Shown piece after piece: positions 1 through 7,794 of a stretch of DNA of 64,000 bases (position 1 is the stretch's first letter; the number at the start of each line of letters is the position of its first letter). The position numbers and the translations under genes are program-made. The notes under the pieces are model-generated. The model saw nothing but the letters and a program-made list of their open reading frames with translations, made no database searches and was not told the DNA's origin. Source of the stretch: an uncultured Prochlorococcus sp. (GTDB lineage Bacteria; Cyanobacteriota; Cyanobacteriia; PCC-6307; Cyanobiaceae); assembly GCA_902539115.1 (NCBI GenBank), contig CACBHP010000002.1, positions 1 through 64,000 of the forward strand, read 5' to 3'.

Positions 1-112
1 GCAATTATGTTGTGCAGCCGTTCTTGACTCCTCAAGACCATTAAAGAATGGACAAAAAAGAGTTGATGACTTTAAAAGATTAATTAATCGATATGAAATT
101 AACTACATATAA
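1..112 (+). CDS. C-terminal end of an unidentified protein, cut by window edge
   Basis: Frame 2 is open from the window edge to a TAA at 110-112 and would encode a charged tail ending in RLINRYEINYI. It is not in the ORF track because its start lies outside the window. The tail composition (Lys/Arg-rich, ending in Tyr-Ile) looks protein-like, and the stop overlaps the proposed start of the next gene by about 20 bases. Frame 3 is also open for 13 codons (ending in TPQDH), so the choice of frame is not certain. No family is recognised. Confidence 0.35.
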   Translation, partial: QLCCAAVLDSSRPLKNGQKRVDDFKRLINRYEINYI

Positions 113-422
113 ACCAAAAGACTCAATGATACGTTTACTTATTGCATCAATTCTTTTTTTTATTCCACTAGGAGGTTTTGCTGATGAAAAGCAAAGAGAA
201 ATTGAGAATGAAGCTTTAAATCTTGTTATTAAAAAATATGGAAAAGGCTTAGAAAATAGTTTAAAAGGAACGGGAGTAACTCCCAGTTATCGAAGTTGGT
301 ATGAAAATGATTGTTTTGTAAGTATTGCTGCAGGTACATACCAAGAAGATACTTGGTCGGCAATGAAATGGTTTAGTGTTAATCTCTGTTCTGAATCAGC
401 TGAAATAATGGAAAGTGAATGA
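93..422 (+). CDS. Small secreted protein of unknown function
   Basis: A 109-residue protein with a hydrophobic segment (about residues 13-27, LLIASILFFIPLGG) followed by FADE, a good signal-peptidase site, so the mature part of about 80 residues is probably exported to the periplasm or thylakoid lumen. The mature part has two cysteines (NDCF and NLCS) that could form a disulfide. A second ATG at 126 gives a more typical signal peptide and avoids overlap with the partial upstream frame, so the real start may be there. The stop overlaps the next gene by 4 bases (ATGA), suggesting translational coupling. No family is recognised. Confidence 0.7.
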   Translation: MKLTTYKPKDSMIRLLIASILFFIPLGGFADEKQREIENEALNLVIKKYGKGLENSLKGTGVTPSYRSWYENDCFVSIAAGTYQEDTWSAMKWFSVNLCSESAEIMESE

Positions 423-1156
423 AGGAAATAAGACGCCTATTAGTTTTGCAGCATTTAGAAATAGAGGGGCCAGGTCTTTTTGAACAATTTGCTAAAGAAA
501 GAGATTTAAAAATCGAAATTATTCGTTTAGATAAAAAAAATGATCTACCTCAAACCAAAAAAGGTGACTTAATTTTAATTATGGGTGGACCAATGGGAGT
601 TAAAGATATTGGAAGAGATAGATATCCATGGCTTAAGTCAGAAAGAGATTTTATAAAAAAAGAAATAAAAAATGAGAGACCTATAATCGGTGTTTGCTTA
701 GGTGCCCAGTTGCTTGCGAGTGCTGCTGGAGGAGATGTAGAAATTCTTAAATGTGGATCACCTCCAAAAGCAGTACCAGAAATTGGATGGTCTCAAATTT
801 TTATTGATAAATCAAATAAAGACTTTAAAGCACTTTTTGAAGACCCTTTTCATGTACTGCATTGGCATGGAGATAGAATTTTATTGCCTAATAAAGCAGT
901 ACTCATTGCTAGTAGCGCACGTTGTAAGGAACAGTTCTTTAAGATTGGTGATTTTGCTTACGGCTTGCAATTCCATATAGAGACAACGGGGGGAATGATA
1001 AATAAGTGGATTAAAGAAGATAAAGAATTTATCCTTAAAGGATTGGGCTCAAATGGTCAGGAAATTTTAAAAGAGGAGAATAAAAAATATATTGATAAAA
1101 CTTTTTTTAAAAGAAAGCTTCTAATAAGTAGATTATTTGAATTATTAGATAATTAA
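419..1156 (+). CDS. Class-I glutamine amidotransferase (GMP synthase-like GATase domain protein)
   Basis: A stand-alone class-I GATase of 245 residues. The nucleophile elbow GVCLGAQ puts the catalytic Cys at residue 93. The LQFHIET motif near the C-terminus supplies His186 and Glu188, completing the Cys-His-Glu triad. MGGPMGV near residue 55 is the usual oxyanion-side glycine loop. There is no synthetase domain, so it is not GuaA itself. Proteins of this group hydrolyse glutamine, or gamma-glutamyl compounds as in PuuD-like enzymes, and the acceptor cannot be told from sequence. It overlaps the preceding secreted-protein gene by 4 bases and ends at a hairpin shared with the convergent hli gene. 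Confidence 0.85.
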   Translation: MKEIRRLLVLQHLEIEGPGLFEQFAKERDLKIEIIRLDKKNDLPQTKKGDLILIMGGPMGVKDIGRDRYPWLKSERDFIKKEIKNERPIIGVCLGAQLLASAAGGDVEILKCGSPPKAVPEIGWSQIFIDKSNKDFKALFEDPFHVLHWHGDRILLPNKAVLIASSARCKEQFFKIGDFAYGLQFHIETTGGMINKWIKEDKEFILKGLGSNGQEILKEENKKYIDKTFFKRKLLISRLFELLDN

Positions 1157-1180
1157 AAAGGAAATAATCTCATTAAAAAA

Positions 1181-1196
1181 GGGCTTGATAAAGCCC
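1181..1196. terminator. Bidirectional hairpin terminator between GATase and hli genes
   Basis: The sequence gggctt-gata-aagccc forms a perfect 6-bp stem with a 4-base loop, flanked by an A-run on the left and GAAAAA on the right. It sits between two convergent genes, so it can serve the GATase transcript directly and the hli transcript with the A-run read as U-run. Confidence 0.7.
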
Positions 1197-1222
1197 TGAA
1201 AAAGATTTAGAAAGGATTTTTA

Positions 1223-1351
1223 CTAGAAAATTCCTGGAAGAATTTGACCAGTAAAATAGTAGGCTCCTACAAGAGCAAACATTCCAAGCATTGCTGCTTT
1301 ACCGTTAAGCTTTTCAGCTTTTTCGGTCATGATTTTTTTTGCGAATTCCAT
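1223..1351 (-). CDS. hli: High-light-inducible protein (Hli/Scp), single-helix
   Basis: A 42-residue protein too short for the ORF track: MEFAKKIMTEKAEKLNGKAA, then a single helix ending TGQILPGIF. The E-x-x-N-G-(K/R)-x-A-M-L-G core (EKLNGKAAMLG) is the chlorophyll-binding signature of single-helix light-harvesting-like proteins, although Lys replaces the usual Arg. Hli proteins bind chlorophyll and carotenoid near photosystem II and protect it during stress and assembly. It is a solitary gene, convergent with the amidotransferase gene, unlike the three-gene hli operon 6 kb downstream. Confidence 0.9.
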   Translation of the reverse strand: MEFAKKIMTEKAEKLNGKAAMLGMFALVGAYYFTGQILPGIF

Positions 1352-1482
1352 AATAAAGTGAAATATACTATATCTAAAAATTAATTATTCAAATTCTATA
1401 ATGAAGTAGTGTTTCATACCTAAATCACTTTTTTTCTAAGAATTTTATTTTTAATTTATTTTTCATTAATAGTATTAGAAAT

Positions 1483-2784
1483 TTAAGAACCTAAAAGAGC
1501 TTTGCACTCCAGCATTTCTTTAGTAGCCGCTGATTTATTTGATCTCAACGAAATAATATCTGCTAAAAAGTTTGCATCATCTTTTACTCCACAAAAACGT
1601 CCTGAGCCCCATGTATAAAGCCAAGGTAAACCAAGAAAATACAACCCAGGAGATTGTGTTACACCTCTTTCATGAACTGGGATACCAGCTCCGTCAAAAA
1701 CTGAGACATCTACCCAACTAAAATCACTTTTATAGCCTGTACACCAAATCACTACTGCTAAGTTTTTGCATTCAAGTTGAGTGCCTTTGAAATCTTCAGT
1801 TGGTTGCCAACATGGAACATATATTTCTTCTTTAGGAGCATCTATATTATTTTTTGAAATCCACTCATCAATACTATTTCTTATTCTGCAATAAACAGAA
1901 TCTGCTCCATCAAGATTTTTTGAAAGATCATTTGAGAATTGAATATTATCAATAGTTAAATCTTTAAGTCGCCCATGAAGACTCATTCCTTCTTTTGCTC
2001 TCTTTCTAAGGTCTATTTCTCTTCCGTTATCTCTTCCAGTTAAATAATGATTAGTTTTATTCCTTACACTTTTAGGATCATCGTGTTCACCAATAGGCAT
2101 TGAATAATAACCCATTCTGTCCAGCCAATCTACAACATCTCTTCCTCTATACCTTCTGGGAGATCTTGGAGCACTCCCAACACTTAGATGGACTTTTCTT
2201 TTTTCAAAAAAAAGATCTTCAGCTATTTGACAACCTGATTGACCACTACCAACAACTAGGACAGGTCCGTCCGGTAATGAATTTGCATTTTTATATTCTC
2301 TCGCATCAATTTGCAGGATATTAGTTGGTAATCTCTCAGAAAGAGGATGTCGGTTCGGAACATGATAAGCTCCAGTTGCTATAACAACTTGATCAGCTTC
2401 AAAATTTCCACGGTTAGTTGAAATAAAAAACTTATCATTTTTTTTAATTAAGTGTTTTACTTCAATCCCTTCAAGAATATCAGCCTTTACAAATTCAGAA
2501 TATTTTTTTAAATACTTAACTATATTTTCTTTATCCATAAACCCATTAGGATCTTTACCAGAATATTGATAATCAGGAAGTGTGCATTGCCAATTTGGGG
2601 TCACAAGGCAGAAAGAATCCCAACGTTGTTCTTTCCAAGAAAACCCAACATAATTTTTTTCTAAGATAAGAGGTTTTATTCCTTTTTTTTGTAGTGAATG
2701 AGCAATAGACAACCCTGCTTGTCCCGCACCAATGATAATGACAGAACATTTAGCAGAAATTTGATTTAAAAATTCTTCAGCCAT
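1483..2784 (-). CDS. FAD-dependent oxidoreductase of the Nit1C cluster (MSMEG_0569-like)
   Basis: A 433-residue flavin-dependent monooxygenase-like protein. The FAD Rossmann motif GAGQAGLS lies at about residues 19-26 and a second dinucleotide motif, GSGQSGCQ, near residue 180, followed by a run resembling the NADPH-binding part of flavin-containing monooxygenases. ATGAYHVPNR and VIWCTGYKSDF are the usual ATG-type flavin-contact motifs. It is transcribed divergently from the nitrilase cluster across a 167-bp gap that holds an NtcA-type site. Homologues of this family (MSMEG_0569 in mycobacteria) co-occur with Nit1C nitrilases, so I assign it to the same pathway. The substrate is unknown; N- or C-hydroxylation is inferred from the fold only. 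Confidence 0.85.
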   Translation of the reverse strand: MAEEFLNQISAKCSVIIIGAGQAGLSIAHSLQKKGIKPLILEKNYVGFSWKEQRWDSFCLVTPNWQCTLPDYQYSGKDPNGFMDKENIVKYLKKYSEFVKADILEGIEVKHLIKKNDKFFISTNRGNFEADQVVIATGAYHVPNRHPLSERLPTNILQIDAREYKNANSLPDGPVLVVGSGQSGCQIAEDLFFEKRKVHLSVGSAPRSPRRYRGRDVVDWLDRMGYYSMPIGEHDDPKSVRNKTNHYLTGRDNGREIDLRKRAKEGMSLHGRLKDLTIDNIQFSNDLSKNLDGADSVYCRIRNSIDEWISKNNIDAPKEEIYVPCWQPTEDFKGTQLECKNLAVVIWCTGYKSDFSWVDVSVFDGAGIPVHERGVTQSPGLYFLGLPWLYTWGSGRFCGVKDDANFLADIISLRSNKSAATKEMLECKALLGS

Positions 2785-2886
2785 CTTTTTATTTATTAAT
2801 ATAATTTTGTCATGTTTATGAGATTTAATTTGTTATCAAACTCACTAAAAATTTTTTTTATCTGAAATCTTAAGTTAACTAATTTG

Positions 2887-2900
2887 GTGATATCGGTTAC
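2887..2900 (+). promoter_or_regulatory. NtcA-type binding site (GTGN8TAC) for the Nit1C cluster
   Basis: The 14-mer gtgatatcggttac fits the relaxed NtcA consensus GTN10AC and differs from GTAN8TAC at one base. It sits 52 bases before the ATG of the Sll0783-like gene and about 100 bases from the divergent flavoprotein start. The AT-rich stretch gaaaatagt about 22 bases downstream could act as an extended -10, but it is a weak match. Sll0783 and its cluster in Synechocystis are nitrogen-starvation induced, which supports the assignment. Confidence 0.5.
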
Positions 2901-2951
2901 ATTCTTTTTGAAAATCAAGTCAGAAAATAGTCAAAGTTTTTTAAAAATTTC

Positions 2952-3434
2952 ATGCCCTCCGTAACTCGTCCCGCGAATCAGCCTGGAGAATTCTTAGTTG
3001 ATTATGAAGAAAAAGTATTCCCAGATGTTAAAGCCGAACCAGGTGAGAAAGCTTTACTAACTTTTCATACTGTCGCTTTTGAGGGATCTATTGGTCTTGT
3101 TAATCTTTTGCAAGCTAGTCGTCTTATAAACAAGGGTTTTGAAACTTCAATATTGCTATATGGACCTGGAGTGACTTTAGGACTACAAAGAGGCTTTCCA
3201 AAACTTGGAGATGCAGCATTTGATGGTCATCTAAACTTTAATGCTCGCTTAGAAAAATTTATGGGTCAAGGCGGTAAAGTTTATGCCTGTCGATTTGCAT
3301 TACAAGCTTTGTACGGACATGGAGAAGGAGCTCTTACTCCGGGGATAAAACCAATAAGTCCTTTAGATGTACTCGATATCGTTTTAATGCATCGCAAAGA
3401 AGGAGCATTTATTTTAGATACTTGGACTCTGTAA
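2952..3434 (+). CDS. Nit1C cluster protein, Sll0783 / MSMEG_0572 family
   Basis: A 160-residue soluble protein, first gene of a plus-strand operon of six. It matches what I know of the MSMEG_0572/Sll0783 family: an EVERY-like acidic N-terminus, the [20 protein letters not shown] stretch and a C-terminal [22 protein letters not shown]. The first half resembles DsrE-like folds (a nucleotide-like beta-alpha pattern with [13 protein letters not shown]), but I cannot prove that. Sll0783 is required for normal PHB accumulation under nitrogen starvation in Synechocystis. Prochlorococcus has no known PHB synthesis, so the conserved role must be elsewhere in nitrogen metabolism. It is followed by the nitrilase after 18 bases. 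Confidence 0.85.
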   Translation: MPSVTRPANQPGEFLVDYEEKVFPDVKAEPGEKALLTFHTVAFEGSIGLVNLLQASRLINKGFETSILLYGPGVTLGLQRGFPKLGDAAFDGHLNFNARLEKFMGQGGKVYACRFALQALYGHGEGALTPGIKPISPLDVLDIVLMHRKEGAFILDTWTL

Positions 3435-3452
3435 AACATAAGATCCAATAAA

Positions 3453-4445
3453 ATGACTAAAACATTTAAAGTAGCTGCTGCTCAAGTTAGACCTGTACTT
3501 TTTGACTTAAATGGTTCATTAAATAAAGTTCTTCTAAAGATCGAAGAGGCAGCTACAAAAGATGTAAAGTTGATAGTCTTTCCAGAAACTTTTCTTCCTT
3601 ACTACCCATATTTTTCATTTGTAGAGCCGCCAGTTCTAATGGGTAAATCTCATATGAAGCTATATGAGCAAGCAGTAGAAATCCCGGGTCCAGTTTCAGA
3701 CATAGTTGGTAAATCAGCTAAAAAAAATAACATTCAAGTTCTTTTAGGAGTTAATGAACTTGATGGTGGAAGTTTGTACAATACTCAAATTCTTTTCAAC
3801 GAAAAAGGTGAAATTGTTTTAAAAAGAAGAAAAATAACTCCTACTTTTCACGAAAGAATGATTTGGGGTCAAGGCGATGGTTCTGGCTTAGAAGTTGTAG
3901 ATACTCAACTTGGCAAGATAGGATCTTTGGCTTGTTGGGAGCATTATAACCCTTTAGCTAGATTTGCTCTTATGGCTAAAGGTGAACAAATACACTGTGC
4001 TCAATTTCCTGGTTCATTGGTTGGTCCAATATTTACCGAGCAAACTGCAGTCACAATGAGACACCACGCATTAGAGGCTGGCTGTTTTGTGATTTGCTCA
4101 ACAGGATGGTTAGATCCAGAAGATTATGAAAAGATAACGTCCGAAACCAATCTTCACAAAGCATTTCAGGGAGGATGTCACACAGCAATTATCAGTCCAG
4201 AAGGTAAATATTTAGCAGGACCACTTGATGATGGAGAAGGATTAGCAATAGCAGAAATTAATTTATCACTTATTACTAAAAGGAAAAGAATGATGGATAG
4301 TGTTGGTCACTACAGTCGTCCAGATCTTCTTTCTCTAAAACTAAATACATCCCCTAACAAGGTATTTGAGATGACAAATAAGAAAAATTTAATACCAAAA
4401 GATCTAACTGCAAAAGACTATTTAGAGGAAATAAATCATGTCTGA
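3453..4445 (+). CDS. Nit1C-type nitrilase
   Basis: A 330-residue carbon-nitrogen hydrolase. The catalytic triad is visible: Glu45 in FPETFLP, Lys127 in [11 protein letters not shown] and Cys161 in ACWEHYNPL. The CWEHYNPL form around the nucleophile marks true nitrilases (R-CN to acid plus ammonia) rather than amidases or Nit2-type enzymes. The length is usual for the family. In other bacteria the Nit1C nitrilase has been linked to growth on cyanide as a nitrogen source; the physiological substrate in cyanobacteria is not settled. It overlaps the radical SAM gene by 8 bases, so the two are probably translationally coupled. Confidence 0.95.
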   Translation: MTKTFKVAAAQVRPVLFDLNGSLNKVLLKIEEAATKDVKLIVFPETFLPYYPYFSFVEPPVLMGKSHMKLYEQAVEIPGPVSDIVGKSAKKNNIQVLLGVNELDGGSLYNTQILFNEKGEIVLKRRKITPTFHERMIWGQGDGSGLEVVDTQLGKIGSLACWEHYNPLARFALMAKGEQIHCAQFPGSLVGPIFTEQTAVTMRHHALEAGCFVICSTGWLDPEDYEKITSETNLHKAFQGGCHTAIISPEGKYLAGPLDDGEGLAIAEINLSLITKRKRMMDSVGHYSRPDLLSLKLNTSPNKVFEMTNKKNLIPKDLTAKDYLEEINHV

Positions 4446-5526
4446 TATAGGTAAAATTATTACTGAGTTGCAAGTTAATGGGATAAGTTCTACTCCTAAA
4501 AAGGGCAACAGGGGTAGAAAAGGAGGAGCTGGTCCATCGGACCATAGAGCTTTAACAATTGAAGGGAAAACTGTAATGGTACCGGTTTATAATCACGTAT
4601 CTAAAAATTCTAATTATAAACTTTCAGAGGTGCCTGACGGACAACTTATTCTCCAGAATAGTGAAGATTCGAACATCAAGGAATTATCCACCACAAAAGA
4701 ACCAAATTTTTATTCTTTAAAAACAAAAGACGGTATACCTTATAAATCGATTGCTCTTCTTCATAGCAAGGATGTATTAGCCACAACTATTCTTCAAAAA
4801 TGTATTCGTTTCAGAAAAAGAGAAGAATCTTGCCAGTTTTGTGCAATAGAACAATCTTTGGAAAACGAACAAACCATCGTAAGAAAAACTCCAAATCAAA
4901 TAGCTGAAGTTGCAGAAGCAGCTGTAAGACTTGATGGAATAAAGCAATTAGTAATGACAACAGGGACCCCTAACAGTAGCGATAGGGGAGCGAGAATAAT
5001 GGCAGAAGCAGCTAAGGCTGTTAAGGCTAAAGTTGATCTTCCAATCCAAGGTCAATGCGAACCGCCTGATGATCCTATTTGGTTTCAAAAAATGAAAGAC
5101 TCAGGTGTAGATAGTTTAGGCATGCATTTAGAGGTTGTAGAGGAGGAGATAAGAAAAAAAATTCTTCCCGGCAAGTCTGAAATTTCTCTTGAAAGATACT
5201 ATAAATCTTTCGAAGAAAGCGTAGCAGTATTTGGAAGAGGAGAAGTTTCTACATATCTATTAGCCGGATTAGGTGATAGCAAAGAATCTCTAATAAATTG
5301 CAGTAAAAAATTAATATCTATAGGAGTTTATCCTTTTATAGTTCCATTTGTGCCAATAGCAGGAACTCCTCTAGAACATCATCCCTCCCCAAGTACTGAT
5401 TTCATGATTGATATTTATCAATCAGTTTCGCATTTACTAAATGAAGGCAACATAAAATCTGATGAAATGTCAGCTGGTTGTGCCAAATGCGGTGCCTGCT
5501 CAGCTTTATCCCTTTTTGAGAGTTAA
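4438..5526 (+). CDS. Radical SAM protein of the Nit1C cluster (MSMEG_0568-like)
   Basis: A 362-residue protein resembling biotin-synthase/lipoyl-synthase-like radical SAM enzymes. Cys122, Cys132 and Cys135 (KCIRFRKREESCQFC) form a CX9CX2C arrangement instead of the usual CX3CX2C. The TIM-barrel motifs GIKQLVMTTGTPN and the SAM-contacting VDSLGMHLE and YLLAGLGDS follow. A second cysteine group, C348-x2-C351-x2-C354, sits at the extreme C-terminus and could bind an auxiliary iron-sulfur cluster or join the first. The Lys/Arg/Gly-rich N-terminus (KKGNRGRKGG) is likely flexible. It is co-transcribed with the nitrilase (8-base overlap) and the GNAT gene (6-base gap). The reaction is unknown. Confidence 0.88.
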   Translation: MSDIGKIITELQVNGISSTPKKGNRGRKGGAGPSDHRALTIEGKTVMVPVYNHVSKNSNYKLSEVPDGQLILQNSEDSNIKELSTTKEPNFYSLKTKDGIPYKSIALLHSKDVLATTILQKCIRFRKREESCQFCAIEQSLENEQTIVRKTPNQIAEVAEAAVRLDGIKQLVMTTGTPNSSDRGARIMAEAAKAVKAKVDLPIQGQCEPPDDPIWFQKMKDSGVDSLGMHLEVVEEEIRKKILPGKSEISLERYYKSFEESVAVFGRGEVSTYLLAGLGDSKESLINCSKKLISIGVYPFIVPFVPIAGTPLEHHPSPSTDFMIDIYQSVSHLLNEGNIKSDEMSAGCAKCGACSALSLFES

Positions 5527-5532
5527 AAAATT

Positions 5533-6171
5533 ATGTTTTTTATTGACCCCTCAAGCCAGGATATAGGCAGAAGCTTTAGCTCTGCGCCTTACTATTTCAC
5601 ACCCTCTGTAAGATCAGGTATCGGGATTGAAGAAGAAGATTTCATGCTATCTCCAAATTCAAATTCAGAAAACTTTTCATTTCATTTGCTTGAAGATAAT
5701 TCTCCCCTTTTCAAAGACTACTGGGAATTACGAAAGAAAATATTTTGCGAGGAACAAAATATTTTTGCTGAATCAGATATTGATGAAATTGATCGAGTTG
5801 CGTACCCAATAGTTTCTTTGAATTATGGATATGGCACTCAAGAGAGAGTCGTTGGAGTAGTAAGAATTTACGAAACAGAAAAAAGACAATGGTACGGTGG
5901 GAGACTAGGTGTTGATTCTACTTTCCGTAAATTCAACCAAATAGGAAAAGGATTGATCTGGAAAGCAGTAACTACAGCAAATGGATGGGGATGCGATCAA
6001 TTTTTAGCCACTGTTCAGATACAAAATGTAAAGTTTTTTAGACGACTCAAATGGAATTCAATTAAACAAATTGAAATCAAAGGAATAAAACATCACTTAA
6101 TGGAGGCTGACTTAAATTATTACAAGCCATCAAAATTAAGCAGGCCAGGCTCATATTTAGTGAAAAAGTGA
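5533..6171 (+). CDS. GNAT-family N-acyltransferase of the Nit1C cluster (MSMEG_0567 N-terminal-like)
   Basis: A 212-residue protein. From about residue 60 it follows the GNAT pattern: YWELRKKIFCEEQNIF (the phrase seen in GNAT enzymes), ERVVGVVRIYE (beta 4) and a degenerate acyl-CoA loop, RLGVDSTFRKFNQIGKGLIWKAV, then FLATVQIQNVKFFRRLKW. The first 36 residues are not typical of the domain, and an internal ATG at 5644 would remove them, so the true start may be there. In mycobacteria this domain is fused to the PurM-like domain encoded by the next gene, which supports physical or functional pairing of the two. The acceptor substrate is unknown. Confidence 0.85.
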   Translation: MFFIDPSSQDIGRSFSSAPYYFTPSVRSGIGIEEEDFMLSPNSNSENFSFHLLEDNSPLFKDYWELRKKIFCEEQNIFAESDIDEIDRVAYPIVSLNYGYGTQERVVGVVRIYETEKRQWYGGRLGVDSTFRKFNQIGKGLIWKAVTTANGWGCDQFLATVQIQNVKFFRRLKWNSIKQIEIKGIKHHLMEADLNYYKPSKLSRPGSYLVKK

Positions 6172-6180
6172 TCACAAAAA

Positions 6181-7161
6181 ATGTTAGATAAACTTATCAA
6201 AAAATTACAAACACATAGTGGTATTGAATCTAAAAAAGATATTCAAAGTGCTGCAAAAACTTTCTCACATAGCCCGTTCAGTGAACTTGGCAAATCTGCA
6301 ATGCTTGGAGATGATGCTGCAGTAATCCCTAAACAATCAGGTTTGTTATTAATGGCAAGTGAAGGAATTAGTCCAAGCTTGGTAGAAAAAGAGCCGTGGT
6401 TCGCAGGCTGGAGCAGTGTATTGGTAAATATCAGTGACATTGTTGCGATGGGCGGTAAACCTCTAGCTTTAGTTAATAGTATTTGGAGTCATAAAAATGA
6501 TTTAGAAAAACATAATCAAATTCTTTCTGGCATGAGTTTTGCGTGTGAAAAATTTAATGTCCCAATGGTTGGTGGTCACTCAAATCAAAAAAGTCCTTAT
6601 ACTGCTTTATCAGTATCAATTCTTGGACTGGTAGATGGTCCTATTCTTTCTTCAAGATTCGCAGAGTCTGAAGATGAATTATGGATAATAGCAAACAAGG
6701 ATGGATGCTTTTTTAAAGATTATCCCTTTTGGGATGCAGCTACGAAAGCATCTGCAACTTTACTTAGAAAACATTTTTCATTGATACCGTTTCTTGCTAA
6801 AAAAAATATCATTCATGCGGTCAAAGATATAAGCATGGGCGGTATAACAGGTACTGCAGTTATGTTTGCTGAATCTGCAGGAAAAACAATTGTAATTGAT
6901 CTTGAAAAAATTCAACGCCCTAAAGGAGTAACAGAATTCGACTGGCTTACTTGTTTCCCCAGCTATGGTTTTCTTTGTGCTATCAAGCCATCTAAAGCTA
7001 ATTTTTTAAAGGAAGCTTTAAGAGCATATGAAGAACTAATTTGCTGTCATGTCGGCAACTTTAAAAACGGGAATAGCAGTGTTTATATCAAAAATTCAAA
7101 TGGAGCAAAATTGCTTTGGGAGGAAGATACTCCTCTCACTGGATTTACTCATACAAATTAA
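6181..7161 (+). CDS. AIR-synthase (PurM)-like protein of the Nit1C cluster (Sll0787-like)
   Basis: A 326-residue protein of the PurM/SelD/ThiL/HypE superfamily. LGDDAAVIP (about residues 42-50) matches the conserved GDDAA ATP/metal motif. VNISDIVAMGGKPLALVNS is the classic second motif of AIR synthases and selenophosphate synthetases, and VKDISMGGITGTAVMFAES the GG-containing third one. These enzymes phosphorylate or dehydrate amides and formamides using ATP. In this cluster the domain may activate a product of the nitrilase or acyltransferase, which is inference. It starts 9 bases after the GNAT gene. In mycobacteria the two are one polypeptide. Confidence 0.88.
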   Translation: MLDKLIKKLQTHSGIESKKDIQSAAKTFSHSPFSELGKSAMLGDDAAVIPKQSGLLLMASEGISPSLVEKEPWFAGWSSVLVNISDIVAMGGKPLALVNSIWSHKNDLEKHNQILSGMSFACEKFNVPMVGGHSNQKSPYTALSVSILGLVDGPILSSRFAESEDELWIIANKDGCFFKDYPFWDAATKASATLLRKHFSLIPFLAKKNIIHAVKDISMGGITGTAVMFAESAGKTIVIDLEKIQRPKGVTEFDWLTCFPSYGFLCAIKPSKANFLKEALRAYEELICCHVGNFKNGNSSVYIKNSNGAKLLWEEDTPLTGFTHTN

Positions 7162-7221
7162 ATCAATAATGCTCCAATCAACTAGAATTTTCATATAAAA
7201 ACAAAGGAAACTAATTTAAAA

Positions 7222-7497
7222 ATGCCAGAAATTAATTTTCAAATAAATTTACCTGACGGTAAAAAAGCATCTCTATATTCACCTTCTACAGTAATTTTAG
7301 AATATTTGAAACCTGGAGATTCCTTGAAAATTTCAGATTTTAAGTCTCTTGCTATTCAAGCTTTGCATAAAGCTTCTGAAAAAGTCAGAGCAAAATATGG
7401 TTTTGCGTGTACTAGAACATTAGAAGAAGAAGAAAAAATACTAAGTTGGATTTCTAATTATGATCCTGACCAACTTATTTCAATATCAATGGAATAA
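7222..7497 (+). CDS. Small Nit1C cluster protein, MSMEG_0570 family
   Basis: A 91-residue protein whose layout matches the MSMEG_0570 family: INLPDGKKASLYSPSTVILEYLKPGDSLKISDF at the start, then a helix with ASEKVRAKYGFACTRTLEEEEKI. This family is found almost only beside Nit1C genes and has been described as nitrogen-starvation responsive. There is no catalytic motif, but the conserved KYGFACT segment carries one cysteine. It sits 60 bases after the AIR-synthase-like gene and is the last gene of the cluster. A role as a carrier or accessory protein is speculation. Confidence 0.85.
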   Translation: MPEINFQINLPDGKKASLYSPSTVILEYLKPGDSLKISDFKSLAIQALHKASEKVRAKYGFACTRTLEEEEKILSWISNYDPDQLISISME

Positions 7498-7794
7498 GCT
7501 ATTCAAAATTAGATTTACTTAAGAAAATAGAAGCCTAAATCAAGCGTTTCCTATCTAGACCTAATTATCAAAACTTTTAAAAAAGTATTTTTTTCTCATC
7601 TCTTAAACAGAATACTTGCCCATTTATGATGCCAAGAAAATAAAAAAGCAATTTCAAAAAACAACTTTTTAAAAAAATATGTCACGATTATGTTACATTT
7701 ATGTTGTAAATATCTTGAAGATAACTTAATTTCGGCCTAATACTTTACATTTGTTAATAGTAGTGTTACATTAATTAACAATTACAAAACTTCA
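7498..7794. other. Intergenic region upstream of the hli operon
   Basis: About 300 bases with no open reading frame of note and no clear hairpin terminator. The last 110 bases carry three TTACATT heptamers (from 7693, 7745 and 7766), the last being part of the candidate HLR1 element listed separately. The region likely holds the promoter of the three-gene hli operon. Confidence 0.5.
7765..7782 (+). promoter_or_regulatory. Candidate HLR1 (RpaB) element of the hli operon
   Basis: gttacatt-aa-ttaacaat fits the HLR1 consensus of two KTTACAWW repeats spaced by 2 bases with one mismatch, in the second repeat. Known HLR1 sites bind the response regulator RpaB and control hli and photosystem genes by light intensity. 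This copy lies only 12 bases before the ATG, a position that suits repression better than activation. Two more single half-sites lie 20-70 bases upstream. Confidence 0.45.

Noticed and set aside
753-980. ORF-track frame inside the amidotransferase gene
   Set aside because: It lies wholly inside a clear class-I GATase gene in another frame and has no family features. It is a shadow of the real gene, as are the tracked ORFs at 2100-2324, 23880-24281, 29649-29981, 35443-35625, 54029-54409 and 57207-57563.
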